Assembly: GCA_015661035.1 (NCBI GenBank) | Contig: JACVJA010000066.1 | Coordinates: 1 to 7,514 of the forward strand | Source: Candidatus Calidifonticultor daggyaiensis | GTDB taxonomy: Bacteria; Actinomycetota; Humimicrobiia; Humimicrobiales; Humimicrobiaceae | Direction of reading: 5' to 3' | DNA: 7,514 nt | Part shown: piece by piece, positions 1 to 6,818 of the stretch | Numbering within the stretch: the first letter of the stretch is position 1 | Layout of the letters: each line of letters begins with the position of its first letter | Made by a program: the position numbers and the translations under genes | The notes under the pieces: model-generated | Database searches by the model: none | What the model saw: the letters and a program-made list of their open reading frames with translations, nothing else | What the model was told of the DNA's origin: nothing

Positions 1-176
1 TGTGCAAATTTTAGTGGAATTTCTCTAGATTTACTTAGAAAAATTATATCTTTGATTCTTTCAGTATGAGCTTTATTTTCTCGAATAATAATCTGAAATA
101 TTTTTCTTTTACCAGCATTATGCTTTAATAGGGAAAGTATTGTATTTATACCGTAAAGATACTCATAATTGTTCAC
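1..176 (-). CDS. rlmB: RlmB/TrmH-family (SpoU) 23S rRNA 2'-O-methyltransferase, N-terminal fragment
   Basis: Only the first 58 codons are inside the window; the gene continues beyond base 1. Reading starts at a GTG at 176-174, one base after the cysS stop. The product begins MNNYEYLYGINTILSLLK and continues through KRKIFQIIIRENK. This matches the substrate-binding domain at the start of SpoU-class methyltransferases: a Y-x-Y/F-G-x-N-x-(V/I)-L opening, then a helix, then a strand of basic and isoleucine residues. The SAM-binding knot domain lies outside, so catalysis cannot be checked. Proteins of this family methylate the 2'-O of a G in domain V of 23S rRNA (RlmB) or a tRNA ribose. A weak purine stretch (AAAGAGA) lies about 8 bases upstream of the GTG. 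In Bacillus the equivalent gene (yacO) follows cysS and mrnC; here mrnC is missing and translation is probably coupled to cysS. The family call is firm; exact rRNA specificity is inferred from gene order. Confidence 0.82.
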   Translation of the reverse strand, partial: MNNYEYLYGINTILSLLKHNAGKRKIFQIIIRENKAHTERIKDIIFLSKSREIPLKFA

Positions 177-177
177 T

Positions 178-1845
178 TTAAGATTCTCTTTTCCAGATTG
201 TTCCTTCTTTTCTATCCTCAAGGATAATACCATAAGATTTTAGCTTTTCCCTTATCTCATCAGCTTTCTTAAAATCTTTTTTTAATCTTGCCTTTTCTCT
301 TTGTTCAATTAATTGCTGTATTTCGGCATCTTCTAAAATAACTTCGTTGCTTTTTATTTTGAAAGCTTTGAGACCTCCCAGCTCGTCTTCAAAATGAAAA
401 CCAAAAATTTTTGAATATTTTAAAATTACTAAATAAATAATTAATAAGCATTCTTTTGAAATATACTTAATATCAAAATCAGGCTTTTGTATAATTGAAT
501 TTAGCTTTTTAATAAAATTAAAAAGAGTCCCTATAGCTTTAGCAGAATTAAAATCATCATCCATCGATAATTTAAATTCATCTTTGAACTGTTTTAAATA
601 TAAAAAAAACTTTTTCTCACTTTTATTAATTCCTAAATCTATTGTTAACATTTTTTCATTGTTTTTATTATTTAGATAAATAATAAAATTATTATTTTTT
701 TGACTGCTTTTGTTTATTTCTTTTAACAATTTAGTAACTTTTAATTTTTCTATTACTAAATCTGAAGAAATTAAATCCTCAAAAGCATTTAAATCAAAAT
801 CTTCAATAATTTTTTCTAAATCAACTTTAGAATTGTCAAAACTTTTTCTAATTAAAAATATTAAATTTCTTAAAAAATTAATTATTTTTTCTATTGATTT
901 TTTAGCATCTTCTAATTTATCAATACTAAATTCAAGCGGACTTCTATAATGAGTTGATAAAATATACATTTTTATTACATTAGGAGAGTATTTTTTAAGT
1001 AAATTTTTTAAAATCCAATCAGACTTTAACCCTTTTGACTTAGACATTTTTTCTTCTTTTACCTCTATCATACCATTATGCAGCCAGTATTTAACAAATT
1101 GCCCTTTATCCGGAAAAGCAGCTTCTGACTGAGCTATTTCATTTTCATGGTGTGGGAAAACTAAATCAATTCCACCACCATGAATATCAATACCATGGTC
1201 TAAGTATTTTAATGACATTGCACTGCATTCGATATGCCATCCAGGCCTTCCTTTACCCCATGGGCTATCCCAAAACGGCTCATTTGGTTTTGCACTTTTC
1301 CAGAGTGTAAAATCAATTTTATTTCTTTTAGAAAAATTATCTTCTTCAAAACTTATCATTTGATCAATAACTTGACCTGATAATTTACCATAATTTGAAT
1401 ATTTTGATACATCAAAATATACATCCCCATTAGAAATATATGCAAAACCATTAGAAATAATTTTTTTAATTATTTCAATTATTTCATTAATCATCTCTGT
1501 AGCTTTTGGCATAAAATCAATATTATCTATTTGTAACGTTTTTAAGTCATCTAAAAATGCATTTGTATAGCGTTGTGTAATAATATTAGTATCTACACCT
1601 TCCTCGTTTGCTTTTTTAATTATTTTGTCTTCAATATCAGTAATATTTTGAACAAATGTAACTTTATATCCTTTATATTCAAGATAATTTCTAATCATAT
1701 TAAATACAATTATTGGCCGTGCATTACCAATAGAAATATAGTTATAGACAGTCGGACCGCATACATACATTTTTACAATCTTATCATTGTTAGGAAAAAA
1801 TTCTTGCTTTTTTCTTGTCAAAGTATTATAGACTAACAAAGTCAA
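178..1845 (-). CDS. cysS: Cysteinyl-tRNA synthetase with altered HIGH motif and a long internal insertion
   Basis: A class I synthetase that activates cysteine with ATP and charges tRNA-Cys in the cytoplasm. The family is clear: YNTLTRKK opening, MYVCGPTVYNY at residues 26-36, ITDIEDKII at 68-76, GWHIECS at 202-208, HHENE at 232-236 and KMSKS at 266-270. The zinc ligands that select cysteine are present as C29, C207, H232 and E236. Two things are odd. The HIGH motif reads SIGN (38-41), so the first histidine is serine (codon TCT); most bacterial CysRS have HIGN or HIGH. The protein is 555 residues against roughly 460-470 in typical Bacillota. Much of the surplus is an Asn/Lys/Ile-rich stretch around 331-420, just before the conserved MDDDFNSAKA at 428-437. 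The C-terminal REKAR-KDFKKADEIR region that binds the anticodon stem is normal. The start is TTG at 1845, chosen for its strong ribosome site and the family N-terminus. It follows cysE by 11 bp. Confidence 0.95.
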   Translation of the reverse strand: MTLLVYNTLTRKKQEFFPNNDKIVKMYVCGPTVYNYISIGNARPIIVFNMIRNYLEYKGYKVTFVQNITDIEDKIIKKANEEGVDTNIITQRYTNAFLDDLKTLQIDNIDFMPKATEMINEIIEIIKKIISNGFAYISNGDVYFDVSKYSNYGKLSGQVIDQMISFEEDNFSKRNKIDFTLWKSAKPNEPFWDSPWGKGRPGWHIECSAMSLKYLDHGIDIHGGGIDLVFPHHENEIAQSEAAFPDKGQFVKYWLHNGMIEVKEEKMSKSKGLKSDWILKNLLKKYSPNVIKMYILSTHYRSPLEFSIDKLEDAKKSIEKIINFLRNLIFLIRKSFDNSKVDLEKIIEDFDLNAFEDLISSDLVIEKLKVTKLLKEINKSSQKNNNFIIYLNNKNNEKMLTIDLGINKSEKKFFLYLKQFKDEFKLSMDDDFNSAKAIGTLFNFIKKLNSIIQKPDFDIKYISKECLLIIYLVILKYSKIFGFHFEDELGGLKAFKIKSNEVILEDAEIQQLIEQREKARLKKDFKKADEIREKLKSYGIILEDRKEGTIWKRES

Positions 1846-1850
1846 GTTAT

Positions 1851-1856
1851 TCTCCT
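1851..1856 (-). promoter_or_regulatory. Ribosome binding site of cysS (decides a TTG start)
   Basis: On the minus strand the 11 bp cysE-cysS gap contains AGGAGA, 5 bases before TTG at 1845-1843. This is the strongest Shine-Dalgarno match in the window. A second in-frame TTG two codons later would sit 11 bases away, so the first TTG is favoured. There is no ATG in a suitable place. Confidence 0.8.
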
Positions 1857-2513
1857 TTACTTTTCTAAACTCTTTTTTATACTTAAAATTTCTTTCTCAA
1901 GGCTATCAATTTTTTGTTTGTATGTTTTCAAAATTTCACTTATTGGGTCTGGTAAATTCACCCTATGAAATTCATCAGACAATACCTTTTCTCCTTTAAT
2001 TTTTACTATCTTTCCGGGAACACCTACTACTGTACAATCATCTGGAACTGATTTAATCACTACAGCTCCTGCTCCTATTACAACATTATTACCAATAGTA
2101 ATTGAACCAAGCACTTTAGCGCCAGCAGAAATTACCACATTATTTCCAATAGTAGGGTGTCTTTTCCCCCTTTCTTTTCCAGTCCCACCAAGTGTTACAC
2201 CTTGATATATTGTAACATTATCTCCAATTTCACTTGTTTCGCCTATTACTACTCCCATTCCATGATCAATAAAAATATTCTTTCCAATTTTTGCACCAGG
2301 ATGAATTTCTATACCTGTAAAAAATTTACTTACTTGTGATATCCATCGGGGTAAAAAAGGAATTTTTTTCTGCCATAACCAATGTGCTAGCCTATGACTT
2401 AATATAGCATGAACACCTGAATATGTTAGTATGATCTCAGCAGTATTAATTGCTGCAGGGTCACGCTCTTTTGCTGCTTTTACTAATTCTTTTATTTCCG
2501 CAATAATTCCCAT
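1857..2513 (-). CDS. cysE: Serine O-acetyltransferase
   Basis: Transfers acetyl from acetyl-CoA to L-serine, giving O-acetylserine, the committed step of cysteine synthesis; the product is normally used by a CysK-type sulfhydrylase, not encoded here. At 218 residues it is the short Bacillota form. Residues 1-60 are the helical domain ([17 protein letters not shown] at 28-44). From about 68 the left-handed beta-helix of hexapeptide repeats begins. Key positions: E69 in GIEIHP, catalytic H84 in IDHGMG, GGTGK at 109-113, H119 in KRHP, and a GVPGK turn at 164-168 that closes the acetyl-CoA site. The last 25 residues ([12 protein letters not shown]) look like a short coiled coil. No Shine-Dalgarno sequence is visible before the ATG; the leader is nearly all A/T, but the N-terminus aligns with the family, so the start stands. 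It is followed after 11 bp by cysS, linking cysteine synthesis to its tRNA charging. Confidence 0.96.
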   Translation of the reverse strand: MGIIAEIKELVKAAKERDPAAINTAEIILTYSGVHAILSHRLAHWLWQKKIPFLPRWISQVSKFFTGIEIHPGAKIGKNIFIDHGMGVVIGETSEIGDNVTIYQGVTLGGTGKERGKRHPTIGNNVVISAGAKVLGSITIGNNVVIGAGAVVIKSVPDDCTVVGVPGKIVKIKGEKVLSDEFHRVNLPDPISEILKTYKQKIDSLEKEILSIKKSLEK

Positions 2514-2659
2514 ATTTAAATGAAAAATAAAAATAAACTAATAAATATTTTTAAAAATTTTAAAATTTACAAATCAGGTTTTCTTAAAATAATAAAAAAA
2601 TTATATAAGATATAAAAATGTTAAAAAAAATTTGTTTAATTAGAATAATATAACTTATT
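2514..2659. other. Very A/T-rich spacer between gltX and cysE, possible weak promoter
   Basis: This 146 bp gap is the longest in the window. In bases 2521-2640 only 10 of 120 positions are G or C. On the minus strand a perfect TATAAT lies at 2605-2600, but 17 bases upstream there is only a T-run, so a promoter for cysE-cysS-rlmB is possible but weakly supported; such a hexamer is expected by chance in this composition. I see no T-box signature (the conserved GGTGGNACCGCG-type segment) and the gap is short for a T-box leader. There is no G/C hairpin that could act as an intrinsic terminator for gltX. Confidence 0.35.
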
Positions 2660-4258
2660 TTAAAAAATTTGTAATGCTTTCTCTACCCTTTTTATAGAAT
2701 CATTTAAACCAAGTATATATAAGATTTTTTGCAATTCAGGACCATGACATATTCCAATTAAAGACGCTCTTATCGGCATATAAAAATCTTTACCTTTTAT
2801 ATTTAAACCTTTGCTTTTTAGTTTGTTTAGAGTTTCGTTAATTATTTGAGAATAATAATCTTCAGGCGTATTTAAATATATTTTTACAATATTTAAATCT
2901 AGTTGTACATTAGTTTCATTTATGACGCTAAAGACTTTATTGGTAATATTAGAATTCCTTATGTTTTTATTACCAAAATTTTTAAAATTTACATCAGAAT
3001 TAAATTTAAAAATTAAATCTTTATACTCTTTTGTTATTATTTCATAAAAATTTTGTAAGACTATTTTTGAACTTTGCTTTTTTAGAATTTGGCAAGATTC
3101 GCTGTCATAATTTTTTATTTCTTGATAAAAATAAACTCTAATAAAATCACTAAATTCATATAGAGTTTTTAATTTTTCTTTATAAACTTTTATACATCTG
3201 TTTAATTTTTCAGAAATATAATAATTTTTAAATTTAACATTTTTTAAAAAATTATCTTTCTTTACAAATTTCATTAAAAGCTTTTTTAATTCTTCTTCAT
3301 TTTTATTTCTTATATGTTGGCTGTTTATCCAATTTAATTTTTCTAAATCAAAAATAGCAGGGTTTTTAGTAATATGCTTAATACTAAACTCATTTAAAAC
3401 ATCTTTAATTAAAAATATTTCTTTTTTTGGAGACCAAGACAAAAGAGCCAAGTAGTTTAACAAAGCTTCACTTAAATAACCATCTTTTTTAAATTGGTTT
3501 ATTGTTTTAGAACCATATCTTTTCGATAGCTTTTTTCCATCTTTACCTAAAATCATAGATAAGTGAATAAACTCAGGTATATTAAAACCTAAGCTTTTAA
3601 AAAGCATTATTTGCCTTGCTGTATTAGTAATATGATCTTCACCTCGTAAAACATGTGTAACCTGCATCTCAGCATCATCTATTACTACTGCAAAATTATA
3701 GGATGGTGTACCGTCAGATTTTAATATTATAAAATCACCAAACTCATCTGACTTAAATTTTATCTCACCTCTTAAAACATCATTAAAAACAATTTCTTCA
3801 TCTATAACTTTAAACCTTATTGCATATGGTATACCAGCATTTATATTATTAATGATTTGCTTGCTTGTTAAGTTTCTACAATAATTATCATATTTTAATA
3901 ATTTTCCCTCCTTATGTTGTTTTTGCTTTAAGATTTCTAGTCTTTCAGCAGAGCAAAAACAATAATAAGCCAGGTCTTTTTTTACAAGTTTTTCAGCATA
4001 TTCCTTATAAATACAAAGCCGCTCACTTTGCCTAAAAAACTCATCCCAGTCAATTCCAAGCCATTTTAAATCTTTAATTATAGATTTCTCAAATTGCTTT
4101 TTTGACCTTTTAATATCAGTATCTTCAATTCTTAAAATTAATTTTCCACCCATGCTTCTTGCAGCTATCCAGTTAAATAAAGCGGTCCGAGCTGTACCAA
4201 TATGAAGTCCTCCTGTTGGAGATGGGGCAAATCTAAAACAAGTTGTTCTATTATCCAT
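2660..4258 (-). CDS. gltX: Glutamyl-tRNA synthetase with a C-terminal-half insertion
   Basis: A class I synthetase that charges tRNA-Glu (and, in bacteria lacking GlnRS, also tRNA-Gln for GatCAB). Numbered from ATG at 4258 (532 residues): FAPSPTGGLHIGT at 10-22 with the HIGH-type HIGT, RIEDTD at 43-48, the YNFAVVIDD segment at 187-195, LRGEDH at 204-209, and KLSKR at 243-247. The zinc knuckle region has C100, C102 and C127, but N129 stands where E. coli has His127. Anticodon-binding helices follow (about 310-532). The protein is some 45-50 residues longer than usual Bacillota enzymes; the excess lies around 417-453 and is rich in Asn, Phe, Ile and Lys, between two conserved helical parts, before MPIRASLIG at 494-502. 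An in-frame TTG lies two codons upstream, but it is only 2 bases from the AGAGG site, so ATG at 4258 is preferred. The specificity (Glu only or Glu/Gln) cannot be decided here. It lies 61 bp after ispF. Confidence 0.95.
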   Translation of the reverse strand: MDNRTTCFRFAPSPTGGLHIGTARTALFNWIAARSMGGKLILRIEDTDIKRSKKQFEKSIIKDLKWLGIDWDEFFRQSERLCIYKEYAEKLVKKDLAYYCFCSAERLEILKQKQHKEGKLLKYDNYCRNLTSKQIINNINAGIPYAIRFKVIDEEIVFNDVLRGEIKFKSDEFGDFIILKSDGTPSYNFAVVIDDAEMQVTHVLRGEDHITNTARQIMLFKSLGFNIPEFIHLSMILGKDGKKLSKRYGSKTINQFKKDGYLSEALLNYLALLSWSPKKEIFLIKDVLNEFSIKHITKNPAIFDLEKLNWINSQHIRNKNEEELKKLLMKFVKKDNFLKNVKFKNYYISEKLNRCIKVYKEKLKTLYEFSDFIRVYFYQEIKNYDSESCQILKKQSSKIVLQNFYEIITKEYKDLIFKFNSDVNFKNFGNKNIRNSNITNKVFSVINETNVQLDLNIVKIYLNTPEDYYSQIINETLNKLKSKGLNIKGKDFYMPIRASLIGICHGPELQKILYILGLNDSIKRVEKALQIF

Positions 4259-4266
4259 TTGCAAAA

Positions 4267-4271
4267 CCTCT
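4267..4271 (-). promoter_or_regulatory. Ribosome binding site of gltX (decides the start)
   Basis: On the minus strand AGAGG ends at 4267. It is 8 bases from ATG at 4258-4256, a normal spacing, but only 2 bases from the in-frame TTG at 4264-4262. This supports the ATG and a product two residues shorter than the longest open frame. Confidence 0.7.
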
Positions 4272-4319
4272 AAAAAATAAAAAAATTCACATATTATTTA
4301 TAAGTTGGTAATACATCTA

Positions 4320-4787
4320 TTATTCGAGTAATACTATGCTTTCAGCTGCAGCTCCTTCTTCTCTCCCACAAAATCCTAATTTTTCAGTTGTAGTCGCCTT
4401 AATATTTATTTGCTCTTGCTTAATATCAAGAGATTTTGCAATATTTTCTTTCATAAGTTTTGTATATGGGCTAATCTTTGGTTTTTCTAACATAATAACG
4501 GAATCAATATTTATAATCTTATAGCCTTTAGTAGAAACCTTTTCTTTAACTATTGATAAAAGTTTTAAACTAGAAATATCTTTAAAATTCATATCTGTAT
4601 CTGGAAAATGGACACCAATATCATTAAGCCCAGCAGCGCCTAATAACGCATCCATTATCGAATGTATAAGAACATCTGCATCAGAATGTCCTTTAAGACC
4701 TTTATAATGTTTAATTTCAACTCCACCAAGTATTAATTTTCTATTTTCAGCAAATGCATGAACATCATAACCAATACCAACTCTCAT
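4320..4787 (-). CDS. ispF: 2-C-methyl-D-erythritol 2,4-cyclodiphosphate synthase
   Basis: Catalyses the fifth step of the MEP isoprenoid pathway: CDP-methylerythritol 2-phosphate is cyclised to MEcPP with release of CMP. Full length at 155 residues, as expected for the homotrimer. Visible signatures: RVGIGYDVH at 2-10 with metal ligands D8 and H10; [10 protein letters not shown] at 33-42 with the third ligand H42; IGVHFPDTD at 57-65; and the C-terminal [16 protein letters not shown] at 132-147, with T133 and E135 in the conserved nucleotide/metal site. Tandem stops (TAA TAG) end the gene. It follows ispD by 134 bp, an unusually wide gap for this pair, and that gap holds a promoter-like pair of hexamers. 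The ribosome site is weak: only GGGG, 9 bases before ATG. It is a separate gene, not the fused IspDF seen in some proteobacteria. Confidence 0.97.
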   Translation of the reverse strand: MRVGIGYDVHAFAENRKLILGGVEIKHYKGLKGHSDADVLIHSIMDALLGAAGLNDIGVHFPDTDMNFKDISSLKLLSIVKEKVSTKGYKIINIDSVIMLEKPKISPYTKLMKENIAKSLDIKQEQINIKATTTEKLGFCGREEGAAAESIVLLE

Positions 4788-4815
4788 TGCTTATAACCCC
4801 ATTTATATTTTTAAA

Positions 4816-4844
4816 CCTATAAATTAAACAAATAGTTAAATCAA
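4816..4844 (-). promoter_or_regulatory. Possible sigma-70-type promoter for ispF
   Basis: On the minus strand TTGATT (4844-4839) and TATAGG (4821-4816) are separated by exactly 17 bases. Each hexamer matches its consensus at four positions. A start near 4809 would give ispF a leader of roughly 20 bases. The correct spacing and the wide ispD-ispF gap speak for it; the high A/T content makes chance matches common, so this is tentative. Confidence 0.28.
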
Positions 4845-4921
4845 CCAAATAATTATTAACAATTACAAAAATTTATTAGAAAAATTAAATTACTTATTAT
4901 ACTAAATTTATGGTTTTTTAG

Positions 4922-5635
4922 TTATTTCTTACCGTTTCTTTTCATTATTAGCTCAGCAATAAATAGATCAGTTGGAGTTGTAATCTTAATATTTTCATGG
5001 CTGCCAATAAATACTTTAACGACACCACCAATTCTCTCAACAAGGCTTGCATCATCTGTTGCAACAAAGCCATCTTTTATTGCTTTTTGGTAAGCTTTTA
5101 TTAAGTCATCATAAAAAAAGACTTGCGGAGTTTGTGCCATACATACAAGATTTCTGGTTATTGTATATTCAATATTATAATTAGCATCTATTTTTTTTAC
5201 AGTTTCATAAGCCGGAGATGCTAGTATTACACCTCTGATGTTTTTATTTAATTTATTATTTTCAATTAAAAAATCTACCAATTTTCTAATATCATCTGGT
5301 GTTATTAAAGGTCTTACGCCATCATGAACAAGAACAATCTTGCAATCTTTAGGAATTTCTAATAAAGCATTATATACAGATTCTTGTCTTGTTTCGCCAC
5401 CAATAATTATTCTTTTAACTTTATCAAAGTTATACTTATTAATAATTTCTTTTTTGCAATAATCTTCAAAACCCTTTGGTATCACTATAAAAATCTGATT
5501 TAATGGCTCATATTCTTGAAATGATTTTATAGTGTGTGCAAGAATTGGCTTTCCATAAATTTGCAAAAATTGTTTATTTATATTACTTTGAAGCCTTGTA
5601 CCTTTTCCTGCTGCAGTAATTATTGCTACTATCAT
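4922..5635 (-). CDS. ispD: 2-C-methyl-D-erythritol 4-phosphate cytidylyltransferase
   Basis: Third step of the MEP pathway: joins methylerythritol 4-phosphate and CTP to give CDP-methylerythritol and pyrophosphate. Length 237 is typical. The CTP-binding loop TAAGKGTRL at 7-15 carries R14, and K21 follows in the NKQF motif; these correspond to the catalytic R20 and K27 of the E. coli enzyme. Further signatures are GGETRQESVYNAL at 79-91, VHDGVRP at 103-109 with D105, TRNLVCMAQTPQ at 160-171, ATDDASLVE at 192-200, and NIKITTPTDL at 215-224 with the conserved lysine K217. A GGAGA ribosome site stands 3 bases before ATG, slightly close. It lies 67 bp after disA; in Bacillus the membrane protein gene yacL sits in this place. 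IspF is the next gene, so two MEP enzymes are adjacent. Confidence 0.97.
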   Translation of the reverse strand: MIVAIITAAGKGTRLQSNINKQFLQIYGKPILAHTIKSFQEYEPLNQIFIVIPKGFEDYCKKEIINKYNFDKVKRIIIGGETRQESVYNALLEIPKDCKIVLVHDGVRPLITPDDIRKLVDFLIENNKLNKNIRGVILASPAYETVKKIDANYNIEYTITRNLVCMAQTPQVFFYDDLIKAYQKAIKDGFVATDDASLVERIGGVVKVFIGSHENIKITTPTDLFIAELIMKRNGKK

Positions 5636-5702
5636 TTATCTCCAAATATCATCTACAATAAATAGTAAGAATAGTAAATTAAAAAAACAATCACAAAAAG
5701 TA

Positions 5703-6803
5703 TTATCTTGGAGAGATTCCTCCTTTGTAAGCATAGGGCTCATTAAAGAGGTAGTATTCCGAAAACTTCTTTAACCTATCATGTAATAAGCTGGCTCTTA
5801 CTCTTCCCATACCTTGTATTTCTGATAGCTGCTCAACACTTGCGTCCATAATGTTTCTTAAATTTTTAAATTTATCAATTAGCCCCTTCATTAAATTATC
5901 AGGAAGTCTTTTAATTTCAGATATAATTCTAATGCCCCTTGGTTGAACTATAAACTCTTTTAAATTGTTTTCAACTTTATAGCCTAATATTTTTGCAATA
6001 TTATCTAATTTAAATAAATCCTCTTCGCTTAAATCATTAATAAAGCTCTTCACTTCTATAGGCTTTAGTTTGTTATCATTACTTATATAGTCCTCAATTA
6101 CCTTTATACTTTCATCCTCAACATTTGCCATAAGCTCTTCCATTTGCATGCTTAAAAGTCTTCCGTCAGTCCCTAGCTCATAAATATATCTTTTTACTTC
6201 TTTCTCAGTTTTTTGAACAATTGCTGCCCTTTGTAATATAGAAACAACATCATATAAAGATACCATATCTTCAATTTCTCTAATTGTTAAATTTATTAAC
6301 AGATTATCGAGACCTTCTTTATATTTTGAAAGGGTTTGTAAAGCCTGATTAGCTTTTGATAATACTATTCTTGGCTCCTCGAGCATATATTTTAAATTAT
6401 CAATATAAATTGTAACAACATCCCTTTTTTGAGAAATTGAAATCACAAGTGTTTTTGTCTGTTTAGCAACTCTTTCAGCAGTCCTATGCCTGGTCCCAGT
6501 TTCAGAAGTTTTTATTAGAGGGTTTGGATATAGGTGTGTATTTGCATAAAGTATTCTTGATGCGTCCTGGCTCAGTATTATTGCACCATCCATTTTTGCA
6601 AGTTCATAAAATCTTGCTGGTGTAAAACTACAACCAATGTAAAAACCCCCATCAACAATTTTTAATACTGATTCTGAATCACCAACAACAATTAATGCTC
6701 CTGTTTTCCCCTGAAGGATATATTCTATTCCTGTTCTTAAATCTGTTCCTGGTGCAATTCTTTTTAGACTATTTAATAAAAGTTCTTGGTCTTTTTCCTT
6801 CAT
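5703..6803 (-). CDS. disA: DNA integrity scanning diadenylate cyclase DisA
   Basis: Condenses two ATP into cyclic di-AMP and, in Bacillus, scans DNA and pauses at branched structures, lowering c-di-AMP output. Length 366 against about 360 in Bacillus. Residues 1-145 are the diadenylate cyclase domain: IAPGTDLRTG at 16-25, VVDGG-type IVDGGF at 49-54, the active-site MDGA at 71-74, and SETGTRHRTAERVAKQT at 100-116 with RHR at 105-107. Both catalytic motifs are intact, so an active cyclase is expected. Residues about 150-290 are the helical spine that builds the octamer. Residues about 295-350 hold the helix-hairpin-helix DNA-binding part, with IQGMGRVRA at 329-337. The start lies 15 bp after the clpC stop, in the same frame, with no Shine-Dalgarno sequence (a run of T instead), suggesting coupled re-initiation. 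In Bacillus radA lies between clpC and disA and RadA binds DisA; radA is not here. Confidence 0.97.
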   Translation of the reverse strand: MKEKDQELLLNSLKRIAPGTDLRTGIEYILQGKTGALIVVGDSESVLKIVDGGFYIGCSFTPARFYELAKMDGAIILSQDASRILYANTHLYPNPLIKTSETGTRHRTAERVAKQTKTLVISISQKRDVVTIYIDNLKYMLEEPRIVLSKANQALQTLSKYKEGLDNLLINLTIREIEDMVSLYDVVSILQRAAIVQKTEKEVKRYIYELGTDGRLLSMQMEELMANVEDESIKVIEDYISNDNKLKPIEVKSFINDLSEEDLFKLDNIAKILGYKVENNLKEFIVQPRGIRIISEIKRLPDNLMKGLIDKFKNLRNIMDASVEQLSEIQGMGRVRASLLHDRLKKFSEYYLFNEPYAYKGGISPR

Positions 6804-6818
6804 AAAATAAAAAAAGAC

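Noticed and set aside
710..949. Plus-strand open frame of 79 codons opposite the cysS insertion.
   Set aside because: Lies wholly opposite cysS, is composed of Ser/Phe/Lys low complexity that mirrors the A/T-rich coding strand, and shows no ribosome site or recognisable motif.
1573..1836. Plus-strand open frame of 87 codons opposite the N-terminal part of cysS.
   Set aside because: The opposite strand encodes the most conserved CysS motifs, so this frame is a shadow; its Cys/Asn/Ile-rich product resembles no family.
4262..4264. TTG as the gltX start, giving two more residues.
   Set aside because: It is only 2 bases from the AGAGG ribosome site, while the ATG at 4258 has an 8-base spacing and fits the usual N-terminal length.
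4791..4802. A three-codon upstream open frame (ATG GGG TTA TAA) on the minus strand, in frame and 3 bases before the ispF start.
   Set aside because: It has no ribosome site of its own, and such tiny frames are expected by chance in short leaders. It could only matter if transcription starts just upstream, which is unproven.
4897..4927. Inverted repeat ACTAAA/TTTAGT after the ispD stop as a possible terminator.
   Set aside because: The stem is six A/T-dominated pairs with a ten-base loop and is not followed by a T-run, so it is too weak for a rho-independent terminator.
5636..5702. Promoter-like hexamers in the disA-ispD gap on the minus strand (TTGTGA or TTGTTT with 17 bases to TATTCT or TACTAT).
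   Set aside because: Each hexamer matches consensus at only about four of six positions and several overlapping pairs fit equally well, as expected in T-rich sequence.
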